NCBI RefSeq assembly: GCF_900095865.1
Contig: NZ_FMIZ01000006.1
Span: forward strand, 62,001 to 126,000
Reading direction: 5' to 3'
DNA from: Massilioclostridium coli
Lineage (GTDB): Bacteria; Bacillota; Clostridia; Oscillospirales; Ruminococcaceae
Length of the DNA: 64,000 nt
Shown: piece after piece, positions 9,801-17,945 of the stretch
Numbering within the stretch: the first letter of the stretch is position 1
Layout: every line of letters starts with the position of its first letter
Translations under genes and position numbers: made by a program
Notes under the pieces: model-generated
Databases searched by the model: none
Told to the model about the DNA's origin: nothing
The model's input: the letters and a program-made list of their open reading frames with translations, nothing else

Positions 9801-10416
9801 TCTGTAACCATTGTAAAGGGAATGGATAAGTACGCATATAGTGGTAAATCTCAATAATTGCCTGATGTAATTTCTGATCATTTTTCGGATGAAAATAAGC
9901 GGACAACCGCAAAAACTCCTGGTCTTGCGCCGCATATTGTTCCTCAAACAAATCAGAGAGCACCTGGTCTTCCTGCTGTTTTAAAGCGATTTCATCCCCA
10001 ATATAAAAATCAGGGGAAAGCCCCAGTTCCTCAAAGTGGTCTTTGACAAAATCCGAACAAACAGCGTCAATCGTGGTAATTTTCGCCCGTTGCAATAACA
10101 ATTTTTGTCTTTGAAGCTTTTCATCCTCTGGAAATTTTGCCACTAAACCATTCAATTGATCGGAAATCCTTTTCCTCATCTCCTTGGCAGCGGCACGAGT
10201 AAAAGTAACTACTAATAGTTGATCTGCCCAAATATTCTTTTCCCGGTGGGAGAGTTGGTATACTACACGGGTTGCCAACACAAAGGTTTTTCCACTACCA
10301 GCGGAAGCAGAGAGCAATAGGCTGCCCTGGTCGCTGACAATTGCTGCACGCTGCTCTGGAGTGAGGTATTCCGGCAATAAGATTTCATCCAGCTGCTGTT
10401 GAGTCAACTCATTCAT
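6841..10416 (-). CDS. addA: ATP-dependent helicase/nuclease subunit A
   Basis: 1191 residues. AddA is the UvrD-like helicase plus nuclease subunit of AddAB, which resects double-strand breaks for RecA loading. The Walker A motif is LLLSASAGSGKTFVLATRV near residue 35; EILVDEVQDINPLQ is helicase motif II; MVGDVKQSIYRFR, VQIMSIHKSKGLEFPI and EELRILYVAMTRAKEKL are later UvrD motifs. The RecB-type nuclease motif LVLVDYKTDH is near residue 1142, close to the C-terminus as expected. It overlaps addB by 8 bp, the usual addB-addA order. Confidence 0.96.
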   Translation of the reverse strand: MNELTQQQLDEILLPEYLTPEQRAAIVSDQGSLLLSASAGSGKTFVLATRVVYQLSHREKNIWADQLLVVTFTRAAAKEMRKRISDQLNGLVAKFPEDEKLQRQKLLLQRAKITTIDAVCSDFVKDHFEELGLSPDFYIGDEIALKQQEDQVLSDLFEEQYAAQDQEFLRLSAYFHPKNDQKLHQAIIEIYHYMRTYPFPLQWLQNNLQNYEQESCLADSPWGKKILEYADQTIEYCISLFQDGYQALQQSPVTYQFMEGYCQQTVSALQELNQQLQQSDWDTCCSLISSFKFPAKSRKKKPEGFEANLVSNQDKFYWEVARKQLKELKDTYFCCTEAEFQQDCREQLPYLQKLFGIVEEFYHRMNQSKLERNMLDFTDLGLYTISLLFEKKDGSYQRTEVGDRIAAQFREILVDEVQDINPLQDMLFQALSFHGDNLFMVGDVKQSIYRFRLADPSIFIRRKQEYYPYGQGKFPATILLAENFRSRKEVTNTVNYLFEQWMTPGIGGLDYTQEPLRASAMYPENPQSCAELHFVDLSKLEKTERIEEEAEYIAGLIHRMYRDGYQVKGEDGTLRPCKLSDFAILLRNTKGNASVFANKLAEYQLDCRTENSQGYLQTREISLLLNLLRVIDNPLQDIPLLSILLSPVFGFTPDDLAEIRAVDKKIPLYRCVVLLAEQKQKCKEFLDQLSELRQAASLLSVEKLIQKIYDETLFYSLFGAEDSSEQRLANLRLMLYYASYYHNSHGQGLSGFLRYMDTAEQSQKELKSANMLTEESSVVQIMSIHKSKGLEFPICILANCVGKFNFQDMKQSFYIDHDLGFTMKHAEPELLKQYETIPFLASCLSGKQAVLSEELRILYVAMTRAKEKLILTVTSKYLNSLVSKAVAQAGRSSTIPVPSMLQANSFADWICMGFVRHPSLDGLRNFAGQHCEVLECSDNSKSQIKFVVAHPISQEEQQEEAEKEWEELHPDPQILEQIKQQLSWQYSDAALTQIPVKLSVTQIVKSQGENRKLKLRRPDFVAKKGLTPAEKGTATHLFVQFADFERAKQDLSQEINRMVEQGFLTQLQADNLDITGLNRLFHSELCKRMEQAIFCYRELDFFYEIDSTEVFSDSGVAGENILIQGIADCVIEESDGLVLVDYKTDHATKQQIKERYTPQLELYRRAIQEKLGKPIKECILYAISLGEEIKL

Positions 10417-13400
10417 GCTCCCCCTCCTCTCGAATCTGTTCTAAAAATTCTTTCTTTTTGGTGGTTTTCACTTCGTTGCATGGATCATTGTCCTGATGTC
10501 CACATACCGACTGATAGGCACAGTACGTACAAGCATAACCATTTTTTTGTTCTCCATATCCTTTCAACGGCACAGGTTGAATATCCCCATCCAAAAGCCG
10601 CTCGCAAAGGGAAAGAATTTCCGAACGAACAAAATCTTTTACTTCCGCCATTTCATCCATTGTCACAAGAAACTCCAAAGACTTTTTCGAGAAGTTCCCC
10701 TCATCCTCCGGAGGCAAATCTTCTGTTTCCTGCATAGTAACTGGAAGGTACTTTCCACTGGAGCCTGGCTCTACTTTTTCCATTGCCTGGATAATCCTGG
10801 AATCCTGCAACAGCAGCCCATTCATTCGGAACCCTTCTTCTACCGACTGTTTCATATCCTCGTTTCCTTGGCTCCGCTGGAACAATGTAAATTTCCCCAT
10901 ACTTCCGTCAGCTGGCATATACAACACGCCAGCTGGTACTGGATGGTTTAATTTTTCCTGCCCATTTTCCCACAAGGAAAATAGATAAAGAAGCATCTGC
11001 ATGCTCAGACCATAATACAAATCGGAGATACGGAACACCTTTCCACTTCCAGATTTATAATCCACAACCCGTAAATAGGTTTTTCCGTCTTTCTGGTAGG
11101 CATCTACACGGTCGATTTCCCCAATAATTTTTACACTGCCATGGTTGGAAAGCGGAATGCAAACTGGCTTTACCTCTCCATCCTCCTGGATTGGCATCTC
11201 AAACGACACCGGCCGGAAATCGCTGACCAAAAACTCTTGTTGTACCCGGAGTGCAAGCTGTAACAAGCTTTGTTCTAAATTGCGGTAAAGCGTTTTAAAG
11301 CGGGCGGTTTTGTTGATGTCCCCACCCATAAACGAAATAAAAAATTCCTCTAATATTTCGTGAATCCACTGTTCCAACTGTTTTGAAGTACATCCTTCAA
11401 ACCCGGGGCGTTTTAGTAATGCTTCCATTACATGATGTACCACTGTCCCCAAAGAAAGCGGGTCTAAATCCGCTTTCTTTCTAGGATACGCTTTCATCCC
11501 ATTGGCACAAAAGAACAAAAATCGACACTTATAAAAATTTTCTGCTTGGGTTGGGGATATTCTCATATCCTTTCCAAACAGCTTTTCTACATTTTCCTGT
11601 TTTTCTATCCGAAATTTTTTCTGATGGGCTGCCGCCTGCAATTGATGCATAAACGGCTGCATTTCTTTCTGTTGCAAAAAATAAGATTTTAGCGCGACTG
11701 TATATGGGTCAGTATCATGGTAATGAAATGCTAGCTGGTGGAAAGCAGCAGAATGGGTTGCGCATAAATGAGAATAGTCCAGATGATCCGAATAAGTAAC
11801 AACATTCTCCCCAAACATTTCCTGCAATTGCCCTATTAGTTCCGATGGATAGCAAGCTTCCCCTCCCACATCGGACAACCTTGCGGTTAAGTATAATTTC
11901 TCGGTGGGAGAGCATAAAATACGGTACGCATAAAATCGTTCCTCTAAAACCCGATCCCTCAACGGACGGGAGAGTGAAATTCCCATCTCTTCCAGTTCTA
12001 TCCGATCCATATCCGTAAAAATTCCATCAAACTGTGGATAATACGGAAAATTTCCATCATTGGTACCAAACACAAACACGACTTTTGGGTCATCTAAAAT
12101 CATACGGTCTGCAGAACCAATCAAAACACTATCCATACTTTGAGGGATTTGCCCCATATCATATTCCTGCATAGCAGTTTGAAATAGTGCGGTATACAGG
12201 CGGAGGTCAACAGGATATTCTCCTGCGGCAATCGCCAACAATTCCAATAGGTTTACAAAAATATCCCAAATCCTTTGCTGTTCCTCTGCCTGCGGAATTT
12301 TTTCCTGCTCATAATAGGAATTGATTTTTTGAGAAATCGTTTCGGGTATCTCCAGTAAATCCATTGCTTCCATCAGTGCGGAACCAATTTCAGCAGCCGT
12401 CATACCTGCCTGTTTTACCAGTTCCACCGCTTTTACCAGTTGGAATCGGATGGTTTCGGCTATTTGCAAATCTTCCTGGTCAGAAGGAAGCTGATGTGCC
12501 TCGTCCACAAATCCACGGGGATTCTGGACAAATTTGTTTTTTAGTTGGGAAGCTGTGATATTCCAGGTATACAAGTAGTTCTCAAAGATAGAAACCTGGG
12601 TCACATCAAATTTGGTATAACCGGATTTTAAAATTCCCACCATACTATGTAAATCCGATGCCGCCGCGGCCTGTAATAAAAATATGGCGCACTGCATAAA
12701 AGCGTAGTCTTGAACCGAAACCGTTTCATCCATAAAATAAGGGATCTGATATTTTTTCAGGCTGCTTTCCAAAATATTGCGGTAATGTTCCATATCATGG
12801 GTAACCAAAGCAATATCACGAAAATGGTATCCTTCCTGAACCAGCTTCCAGATTTCAGATAAAATTTCGTCAATTTCACTGTATTCGTTTGATGCCAACA
12901 ACACTTTTATACTACTGGAAGTTTGTGGATACTCCTCTACTTGAGGGCGTAAGATATGACGCTGTAAAAATAACAGCTCCTGATTTTCCATTCGGCTTGT
13001 CAGATAAATTGGTTTCTTAATCGAAACGCCTAATTTTGTTGCCATCCGTTTTAAGCTAGAGGCTGTCTGCCGGATGGTGTGAAATAAAGAACTATCCTCC
13101 TTTTCCCCATTAAGCGCAATTGTAACATCCCCTTGTTCCAACATCAGAGAGAGCATGCGAAATTGTTGTTGAGAAAAGCTGACAAATCCATACAAGAAAA
13201 CATGGGTATTCTCAAAAAAACGGCTGCCTTTTGCCCGTTCCGTTGCCTGAGTAAGGTCGTCCGATGGATCCCGGTAAGAGTTCCCCAACATAGCGGTATA
13301 CGTGGTATATAATAAGGAAACATCCTGCATCTTCTGTTTTAATTTTCCATCAGGAATTTGGGAAGACACCAATTCAAACTGTTCTGGTGTAATGGTAGAA

Positions 13401-13786
13401 TTCTTAAATTCATCTACTGTTTGCAGCATTAATCCGGAAAATCCATCTTTTCCAATGGAATTCTGATAAATCTGTAAACCATCCTGTACTTCCCGCATTG
13501 CCAAATGCATCATAACTGTTTTGGCGATATTGTCCGCATAGGTTCCAGCTAAGCCGCCCAACTGTTTAAAAATCGCATGGGACAACCTGCGGAAACTCAA
13601 TACCTGGACATTTTTTCGGAGGTGCGGTGGCAATCGGCGGTTGCATTCCCGTTCTGTGCGGAACGAAAATTGTTCTGGCACTAATACCATGATTTTTTTT
13701 GTACTTTCTTCTGACAGATCCGCCATCTGTTCCAGCATAACATGGAATTTTCCACTATGTTCTGGCCCTAATAGTAATTGTAGCAT
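10409..13786 (-). CDS. addB: ATP-dependent helicase/nuclease subunit B
   Basis: 1125 residues. AddB partners AddA and carries the second nuclease domain and an iron-sulfur staple. The C-terminal nuclease motif is LRVVDYKSGSGK. The four likely 4Fe-4S cysteines are in FYKCRFLFF and in the tail CTYCAYQSVC, the spacing seen in AddB. The N-terminal P-loop reads GPEHSGKF: the final Ser/Thr of a normal Walker A is replaced by Phe, so ATP binding here may be weakened. The ATG at 13784-13786 follows GGAGGTGG. It has its own promoter with a Fur-box-like palindrome. Confidence 0.95.
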   Translation of the reverse strand: MLQLLLGPEHSGKFHVMLEQMADLSEESTKKIMVLVPEQFSFRTERECNRRLPPHLRKNVQVLSFRRLSHAIFKQLGGLAGTYADNIAKTVMMHLAMREVQDGLQIYQNSIGKDGFSGLMLQTVDEFKNSTITPEQFELVSSQIPDGKLKQKMQDVSLLYTTYTAMLGNSYRDPSDDLTQATERAKGSRFFENTHVFLYGFVSFSQQQFRMLSLMLEQGDVTIALNGEKEDSSLFHTIRQTASSLKRMATKLGVSIKKPIYLTSRMENQELLFLQRHILRPQVEEYPQTSSSIKVLLASNEYSEIDEILSEIWKLVQEGYHFRDIALVTHDMEHYRNILESSLKKYQIPYFMDETVSVQDYAFMQCAIFLLQAAAASDLHSMVGILKSGYTKFDVTQVSIFENYLYTWNITASQLKNKFVQNPRGFVDEAHQLPSDQEDLQIAETIRFQLVKAVELVKQAGMTAAEIGSALMEAMDLLEIPETISQKINSYYEQEKIPQAEEQQRIWDIFVNLLELLAIAAGEYPVDLRLYTALFQTAMQEYDMGQIPQSMDSVLIGSADRMILDDPKVVFVFGTNDGNFPYYPQFDGIFTDMDRIELEEMGISLSRPLRDRVLEERFYAYRILCSPTEKLYLTARLSDVGGEACYPSELIGQLQEMFGENVVTYSDHLDYSHLCATHSAAFHQLAFHYHDTDPYTVALKSYFLQQKEMQPFMHQLQAAAHQKKFRIEKQENVEKLFGKDMRISPTQAENFYKCRFLFFCANGMKAYPRKKADLDPLSLGTVVHHVMEALLKRPGFEGCTSKQLEQWIHEILEEFFISFMGGDINKTARFKTLYRNLEQSLLQLALRVQQEFLVSDFRPVSFEMPIQEDGEVKPVCIPLSNHGSVKIIGEIDRVDAYQKDGKTYLRVVDYKSGSGKVFRISDLYYGLSMQMLLYLFSLWENGQEKLNHPVPAGVLYMPADGSMGKFTLFQRSQGNEDMKQSVEEGFRMNGLLLQDSRIIQAMEKVEPGSSGKYLPVTMQETEDLPPEDEGNFSKKSLEFLVTMDEMAEVKDFVRSEILSLCERLLDGDIQPVPLKGYGEQKNGYACTYCAYQSVCGHQDNDPCNEVKTTKKKEFLEQIREEGEHE

Positions 13787-13811
13787 CTTTCCACCTCCAC
13801 TTTACCTTGTC

Positions 13812-13850
13812 AATGATAATCATTTTACAGGAAATCACGGTAAAGTGCAA
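13812..13850 (-). promoter_or_regulatory. addBA promoter with Fur-box-like palindrome
   Basis: Minus strand TTGCAC (13845-13850), 17-bp spacer, TAAAAT (13822-13827). A perfect 6-1-6 inverted repeat AATGATAATCATT (13812-13824) covers the end of the -10 and the expected start site. These 13 bases are identical to the centre of the classical 19-bp Fur box. Which Fur-family protein binds, if any, is unknown. Confidence 0.6.
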
Positions 13851-13863
13851 GGTACATAGCCTA

Positions 13864-14463
13864 TCATTCCATATTTTGCTTTAATTTTTCCCACCATTCC
13901 AACACAGCAAACCGCACTTCGTATTTTGGGTCGCTGTTTACTACTTCCAGTTCTTGTTGGTTTAATACATCATCCATAGTTTCCTGTGGTTCCGCTGCTG
14001 GCACACAAAGGGGTGGATAAAGTACACACCACCAGTTGTGCCCTTCTCCATTTCCGATTACAATCCGTAGGGCATCATAATTTCCAGCTGGCAAAGTAAT
14101 CGTATCGTATGTCCTTGTTTCAAACCACATATTTACCATATAAATTTGAACATCGTAGGAATAACCTTGTTTATGGATTTCATCCAGTGCAATCTCCCTG
14201 ATTTCCGGTAAATGCTGTGCTACCTGTTCCTCTGTCTGTTGTAAATCCCCTGTTGATTCAAACAAACCCTGGGTATCCTGTAAAATCCTATCACGCACCT
14301 TTAATTTTAAATCTTGATCTTCCTGGCTGTCAGAATTGGCTAAAATATGTAGCCGAAATACAGACTGGGAAATCTCCCTACAATCTGCTTCAAAACCAAC
14401 AAAGCTCCCCACCATAATGGCTAAAATCAATCCGAACAATACCGCCACTTCTGCTTTTTTCAT
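13864..14463 (-). CDS. spoIIR: Stage II sporulation protein R
   Basis: 199 residues. SpoIIR is secreted from the forespore and triggers SpoIIGA to process pro-sigma E in the mother cell. An N-terminal signal/anchor (VAVLFGLILAIMVGSFVGF) is followed by the SpoIIR core: FRLHILANSDSQEDQDLKLKVRD, with VGNGEGHNWWCVLYPPLC-like motifs (here IGNGEGHNWWCVLYPPLC) near residue 130. The family's length and hallmark HILANSD and HNWWCV motifs are complete. No operon partner is evident. Presence indicates the host forms endospores. Confidence 0.95.
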   Translation of the reverse strand: MKKAEVAVLFGLILAIMVGSFVGFEADCREISQSVFRLHILANSDSQEDQDLKLKVRDRILQDTQGLFESTGDLQQTEEQVAQHLPEIREIALDEIHKQGYSYDVQIYMVNMWFETRTYDTITLPAGNYDALRIVIGNGEGHNWWCVLYPPLCVPAAEPQETMDDVLNQQELEVVNSDPKYEVRFAVLEWWEKLKQNME

Positions 14464-14524
14464 GATAAAATACGTCCTTTCCGATTACAACTGTCTATTC
14501 TGCTTTTATGGGATATTCCATAAT

Positions 14525-14568
14525 AAAAACCCGTCCCACTGAACAACTTTCAGTATGGACGGGTTTTT
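14525..14568. terminator. Bidirectional terminator between spoIIR and ispE
   Basis: AAAAACCCGTCC (14525-14536) pairs with GGACGGGTTTTT (14557-14568), with additional ACTGAA/TTTCAGT pairing inside. It is T-rich on both strands. It is 230 bp below the ispE stop and 60 bp above the spoIIR start, so it most likely ends the ispE operon transcript. Confidence 0.75.
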
Positions 14569-14597
14569 ATTTTTTATACAAATAAATCAATGCTATT

Positions 14598-14623
14598 TCA
14601 TTTTATATTTCAATATAAAATGA
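14598..14623. repeat. 12-2-12 inverted repeat followed by T-run
   Basis: Arms 14598-14609 and 14612-14623 are perfectly complementary across 2 nt, and a T-run follows on the plus strand. It lies in the 334-bp gap between spoIIR and ispE, where nothing else is apparent. All-A/T composition except two G-C pairs makes it a weak terminator or a binding site. Confidence 0.5.
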
Positions 14624-14797
14624 TTTTTTGATTTCATCATATTATTTTGCTATTTCATTCATATAACACAAACCATAAATTACTCTAGAAAAACAAGTTA
14701 TCATAAATAGATAATACTTATTTTTACCATTCCATTTTACTTGATATTGCCAACTGTTCCATTCAATAGATTGGAATCTAGTTAATATTGGATGAAT

Positions 14798-15652
14798 TTA
14801 TTTTTTACAGGGCTTGCATACATACACCTGCTGATAAGTCTGGGAAAGGGAAACCGCACATTCTTTGGCATCTTCTTCTTGTTCAAAAATACCGAACACG
14901 GCGGAACCGCTTCCTGTCATCTGGGCGATATAAGCCCCATGCTGGTGCATTGTCTGGCGGATCTCCGCTATCTCCTGGAGCGGTACAGCATATTCCAACA
15001 CATTGGCCATAGACCGGGATAATGCTTCTAAATCCTTTTCGTAAATAGCCTGAATTACCCCATTGGTTTTTGGGCGGATCATCTGTTGTTCTTCTAGCGC
15101 ATCATATGCTTGGTATACTTCCGCTGTACTTAATCCCTGTTCTGGCTTTGCCACAACAAACCAACAAGGGAACATGTCCTGTAATTCCAGCAGGTTTTCT
15201 CCAATGCCAGTAACCAGCATAGTCCCTCCATGAAGGCAAAATGGAACATCCGCTCCCAATTTCAGCCCAATTTTATCCAATTGTTTGGTTGATAACGGGG
15301 TATGGTATAACCGGTTCAAACCTTTTAACACAGCCGCCGCATCGGAACTTCCTCCCCCCATGCCTGCACCGTGGGGAATCCGTTTTTGCAGTGTGATTTT
15401 GACGCCTCCATCTAGATGGGTCGCATGAAAAAATGCTTTTGCCGCCTTAACTGCAAGATTCTTTCCATTACAAGGAATATCCGGGCAATCGCATTCCAAC
15501 GAAATTTCATTGGATTTTTCTAAGGTAATCTGGTCGTACAAATGGATGGTTTGCATCACCATTTCCAGCAAATGATATCCATCTTCACGCTGCCCGGTAA
15601 TATCTAGGGAAAGGTTCAATTTTGCCGGGGCTTTTATTTTAATACAATTCAT
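14798..15652 (-). CDS. ispE: 4-diphosphocytidyl-2-C-methyl-D-erythritol kinase
   Basis: 284 residues. GHMP kinase that phosphorylates CDP-ME in the MEP isoprenoid pathway. N-terminal substrate motif APAKLNLSLDITGQREDGYH; glycine-rich ATP loop IPHGAGMGGGSSDAAA near residue 92; third GHMP motif MTGSGSAVFGIF near the C-terminus. Length is normal. It overlaps the aminotransferase gene by 4 bp (ATGA), so it is the last gene of the Lrp-aminotransferase-ispE unit. Two later MEP genes, ispD and ispF, lie together near 34.4-35.6 kb. Confidence 0.97.
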   Translation of the reverse strand: MNCIKIKAPAKLNLSLDITGQREDGYHLLEMVMQTIHLYDQITLEKSNEISLECDCPDIPCNGKNLAVKAAKAFFHATHLDGGVKITLQKRIPHGAGMGGGSSDAAAVLKGLNRLYHTPLSTKQLDKIGLKLGADVPFCLHGGTMLVTGIGENLLELQDMFPCWFVVAKPEQGLSTAEVYQAYDALEEQQMIRPKTNGVIQAIYEKDLEALSRSMANVLEYAVPLQEIAEIRQTMHQHGAYIAQMTGSGSAVFGIFEQEEDAKECAVSLSQTYQQVYVCKPCKK

Positions 15653-16833
15653 TTATTTTCCCCTTTGGTATGGCGTTTTACAAAGCGTTCCATCCGTTTC
15701 ATTGCTTCCATCAAATGGTTTACAGAATAACAGTAAGAAATACGGACAAATCCCTCTCCGCTGGCACCAAACGCAGTACCTGGAACCACTGCTACATGTT
15801 CTTCCTGTAACAGGGTATTACAGAACTCGTCCGACGTCATACCAGTACAACTGATATTTGGGAATGCGTAAAATGCCCCTTTTGGTTCAAAACAGGAAAG
15901 TCCCATTTTCCGCAAAGCATCCACCAAATACCGGCGACGAGTGTCATATTCTGCGGCCATCTCTTCAATATCATGATCACATTCCTTTGTAGCGCAAACA
16001 GCAGCATATTGGCTGGTAGTAGGTGCGCACATAATGGCAAACTGATGTAATTTCAACATCTGTTTAATGATTTCTTTTGGCCCTGCGGCATAACCAAGAC
16101 GCCATCCTGTCATCGCATAGGTTTTGGAAAAACCATTGATGACAATAGTGCGTTCCCGCATTCCCTCAATGGAAGCAATCGAAACATGTTTGCCTCCATA
16201 AGTCAGTTCCGCATAGATTTCATCGGATAATACCATAATATTGGTATCCCGTAACACCTCCGCAATTGCCTCTAAATCCTCCCGGTGCATAATCCCACCT
16301 GTTGGATTATTTGGAAAAGGTAGTACCAAAAGCTTTGTTTTTTCTGTAATATGTGATTTCAACGCTTCTGGAGTCAAACGAAAATCATCTTTTTCACAAG
16401 TAGGGATTGGAACAACTGTCCCCCCACTCACGGTCACAATTGGTGCGTAGGAAACAAAACAAGGTTCTACTACTAAAACTTCGTCCCCCGGTTCCACCAT
16501 GGAACGGATACACATATCAATCCCTTCCGAGCCGCCAACGGTAATAAAGATTTCCTCCTGTGGGTCATATTGTAAAGAAAAACGGCGATCCAGATAGCTG
16601 CTAATTTCCTTTCTCAACTCAGATAAACCAGCATTGGAAGAATACCAGGTACGACCACGTTCTAAAGTGTGAATGCCAGCCTGGCGAATTACCCAAGGGG
16701 TCTTAAAATCTGGCTCCCCTACCCCCAATGAGATAACATCTTCCATCTCATTGGCAATATCAAAAAATTTACGGATACCAGAAGGCGCCAGGGAAACTAC
16801 CTTCTGAGATAAAATTTTACTATAGTCGATCAT
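15649..16833 (-). CDS. PLP-dependent class I/II aminotransferase
   Basis: 394 residues, fold-type I aminotransferase of the PatA/aspartate-aminotransferase-like group. The PLP-lysine motif INGFSKTYAMTGWRLGY lies near residue 235; LPFPNNPTGGIMH and VLSDEIYAELTYGG give the PLP ring and phosphate contacts; the C-terminal FVRISYCYS carries the carboxylate-binding Arg. Substrate cannot be assigned. It overlaps both neighbours by 4 bp. Co-transcription with an Lrp-type regulator suggests an amino-acid-responsive role, as known for other Lrp-aminotransferase pairs. Confidence 0.92.
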   Translation of the reverse strand: MIDYSKILSQKVVSLAPSGIRKFFDIANEMEDVISLGVGEPDFKTPWVIRQAGIHTLERGRTWYSSNAGLSELRKEISSYLDRRFSLQYDPQEEIFITVGGSEGIDMCIRSMVEPGDEVLVVEPCFVSYAPIVTVSGGTVVPIPTCEKDDFRLTPEALKSHITEKTKLLVLPFPNNPTGGIMHREDLEAIAEVLRDTNIMVLSDEIYAELTYGGKHVSIASIEGMRERTIVINGFSKTYAMTGWRLGYAAGPKEIIKQMLKLHQFAIMCAPTTSQYAAVCATKECDHDIEEMAAEYDTRRRYLVDALRKMGLSCFEPKGAFYAFPNISCTGMTSDEFCNTLLQEEHVAVVPGTAFGASGEGFVRISYCYSVNHLMEAMKRMERFVKRHTKGENK

Positions 16834-17309
16834 AAAATGCCTTGGCCCCTCTCGTCGACGTCGGTGTCACAAGTGACAATGCCGCCCTCTTTATATCTAG
16901 TCAAAACAAAATTGGTGCGTGTGGAAATAACAGAATCCAACGGCGCCAAACGGCTGGAAACAAAGATTGCGATATCACGGAAGGTTTTCCCTGTTACAAT
17001 CACAGAGAGGTCATAACCACCAGAGATCAAATAAACGCTGTCCACTTCGTGGAATTTCATAATTGATTTTGCGATTTCATCAAAACCATGGGTAGATTTT
17101 GGAGTAACTTTTACTTCTATAAAAGCCATTACCAAATCCATATCCAATTTTTCATAATCCAACAATACTTTATATCCGCGGATAATTCCCCGTTTTGTAT
17201 AATCTTCGATTTTCTGCTCCACTTCTTTTTCGGTAGTTCCCAGCATCACTGCCAGCTGCGCATTTGTAAAACGAGCATTTTGGGAAAGTAATGTTAATAA
17301 TTTATCCAA
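16830..17309 (-). CDS. Lrp/AsnC-family transcriptional regulator
   Basis: 159 residues. An N-terminal winged-helix DNA-binding segment (LLTLLSQNARFTNAQLAVML) is followed by a RAM/ACT ligand-binding domain (VMAFIEVKVTPKS, VYLISGGYDLSVIVTG). Length is typical. The start is TTG at 17307-17309 after GGAGTGA, giving MDKLLTLL. It overlaps the aminotransferase start by 4 bp. It is likely to sense an amino acid and control its own operon; the ligand is unknown. Confidence 0.93.
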   Translation of the reverse strand: MDKLLTLLSQNARFTNAQLAVMLGTTEKEVEQKIEDYTKRGIIRGYKVLLDYEKLDMDLVMAFIEVKVTPKSTHGFDEIAKSIMKFHEVDSVYLISGGYDLSVIVTGKTFRDIAIFVSSRLAPLDSVISTRTNFVLTRYKEGGIVTCDTDVDERGQGIL

Positions 17310-17535
17310 TGAAACTCACTCCTTTATAAAATTCAATCAATTATCAACATTTTAGCATAAACCATTTGGTTTTGCAAAAAATCCAAAGCATGATATTTTC
17401 CTGTTAAACCTCTCATTGGTATCTGTTTTTTTGCAAAACAACCGCTTTTTCTGGTAAATTCCTTGCCGTTTTAACGGCATCCCAATAAAATATAGGATTT
17501 TATTCTTTGAAATACTTCCTTTTTTGCTAAAATAT
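17310..17535. other. Divergent intergenic region, Lrp / ACT genes
   Basis: Noncoding and A/T-rich. A 6-4-6 palindrome TGCCGTTTTAACGGCA sits at 17462-17477 and could be an operator for the adjacent Lrp regulator or the divergent ACT operon. No gene or RNA is recognised. Confidence 0.5.
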
Positions 17536-17544
17536 TGTTATAAT
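17536..17544 (+). promoter_or_regulatory. Extended -10 promoter of the ACT-DUF711 operon
   Basis: TGTTATAAT: a perfect -10 (17539-17544) with the upstream TG of an extended -10. The -35 position is poor. Confidence 0.55.
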
Positions 17545-17561
17545 GAAGAATAGTTGTTTTA

Positions 17562-17621
17562 TTTGCCCTTTTTGCTGGAATTTATGAGGGCAAAAACCAA
17601 TAAAAGCTGCCAAACTGGCAG
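17562..17621 (+). promoter_or_regulatory. Two leader hairpins before the ACT gene
   Basis: TTTGCCCT (17562-17569) pairs with AGGGCAAA (17587-17594), and CTGCCA (17607-17612) pairs with TGGCAG (17616-17621) over a 3-nt loop. Both fall in the short leader before the ATG at 17655. No known riboswitch consensus was recognised. Confidence 0.45.
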
Positions 17622-17654
17622 ACTATGATTTGTAGATTGAAAGGTTGAAGTAAC

Positions 17655-17924
17655 ATGAAAGCAGTTATTACAGTAATTGGTAAAGATATGGTTGGCCTGC
17701 TCACAAAAGTAAGTGGTGTTTGCGCAAACCATAACGCAAATGTATTGGAAGTAACACAATCTGTATTGCAGGATTTATTCGCAATGATTATGTTAGTAGA
17801 TATCTCCAAATTAGATGGGGATTTAACAGACCTTTCCAATGATATGAAGGACCTGGGAGAAAAAATCGGTGTTCAAATCCATGTTATGCATGAAGATATT
17901 TTTAATACCATGCACAGAATTTAA
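17655..17924 (+). CDS. ACT domain protein (UPF0237 family)
   Basis: 89 residues, MKAVITVIGKDMVGLLTKVSG, a stand-alone ACT domain of the UPF0237 family. ACT domains bind small ligands, often amino acids. A DUF711 protein starts 21 bp downstream; this pair is a widely conserved but functionally uncharacterised operon. The ATG follows GGTTGAAG at normal spacing. The leader contains two hairpins. Confidence 0.93.
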   Translation: MKAVITVIGKDMVGLLTKVSGVCANHNANVLEVTQSVLQDLFAMIMLVDISKLDGDLTDLSNDMKDLGEKIGVQIHVMHEDIFNTMHRI

Positions 17925-17945
17925 TAAGGAAAGGATTTGCCGTTA

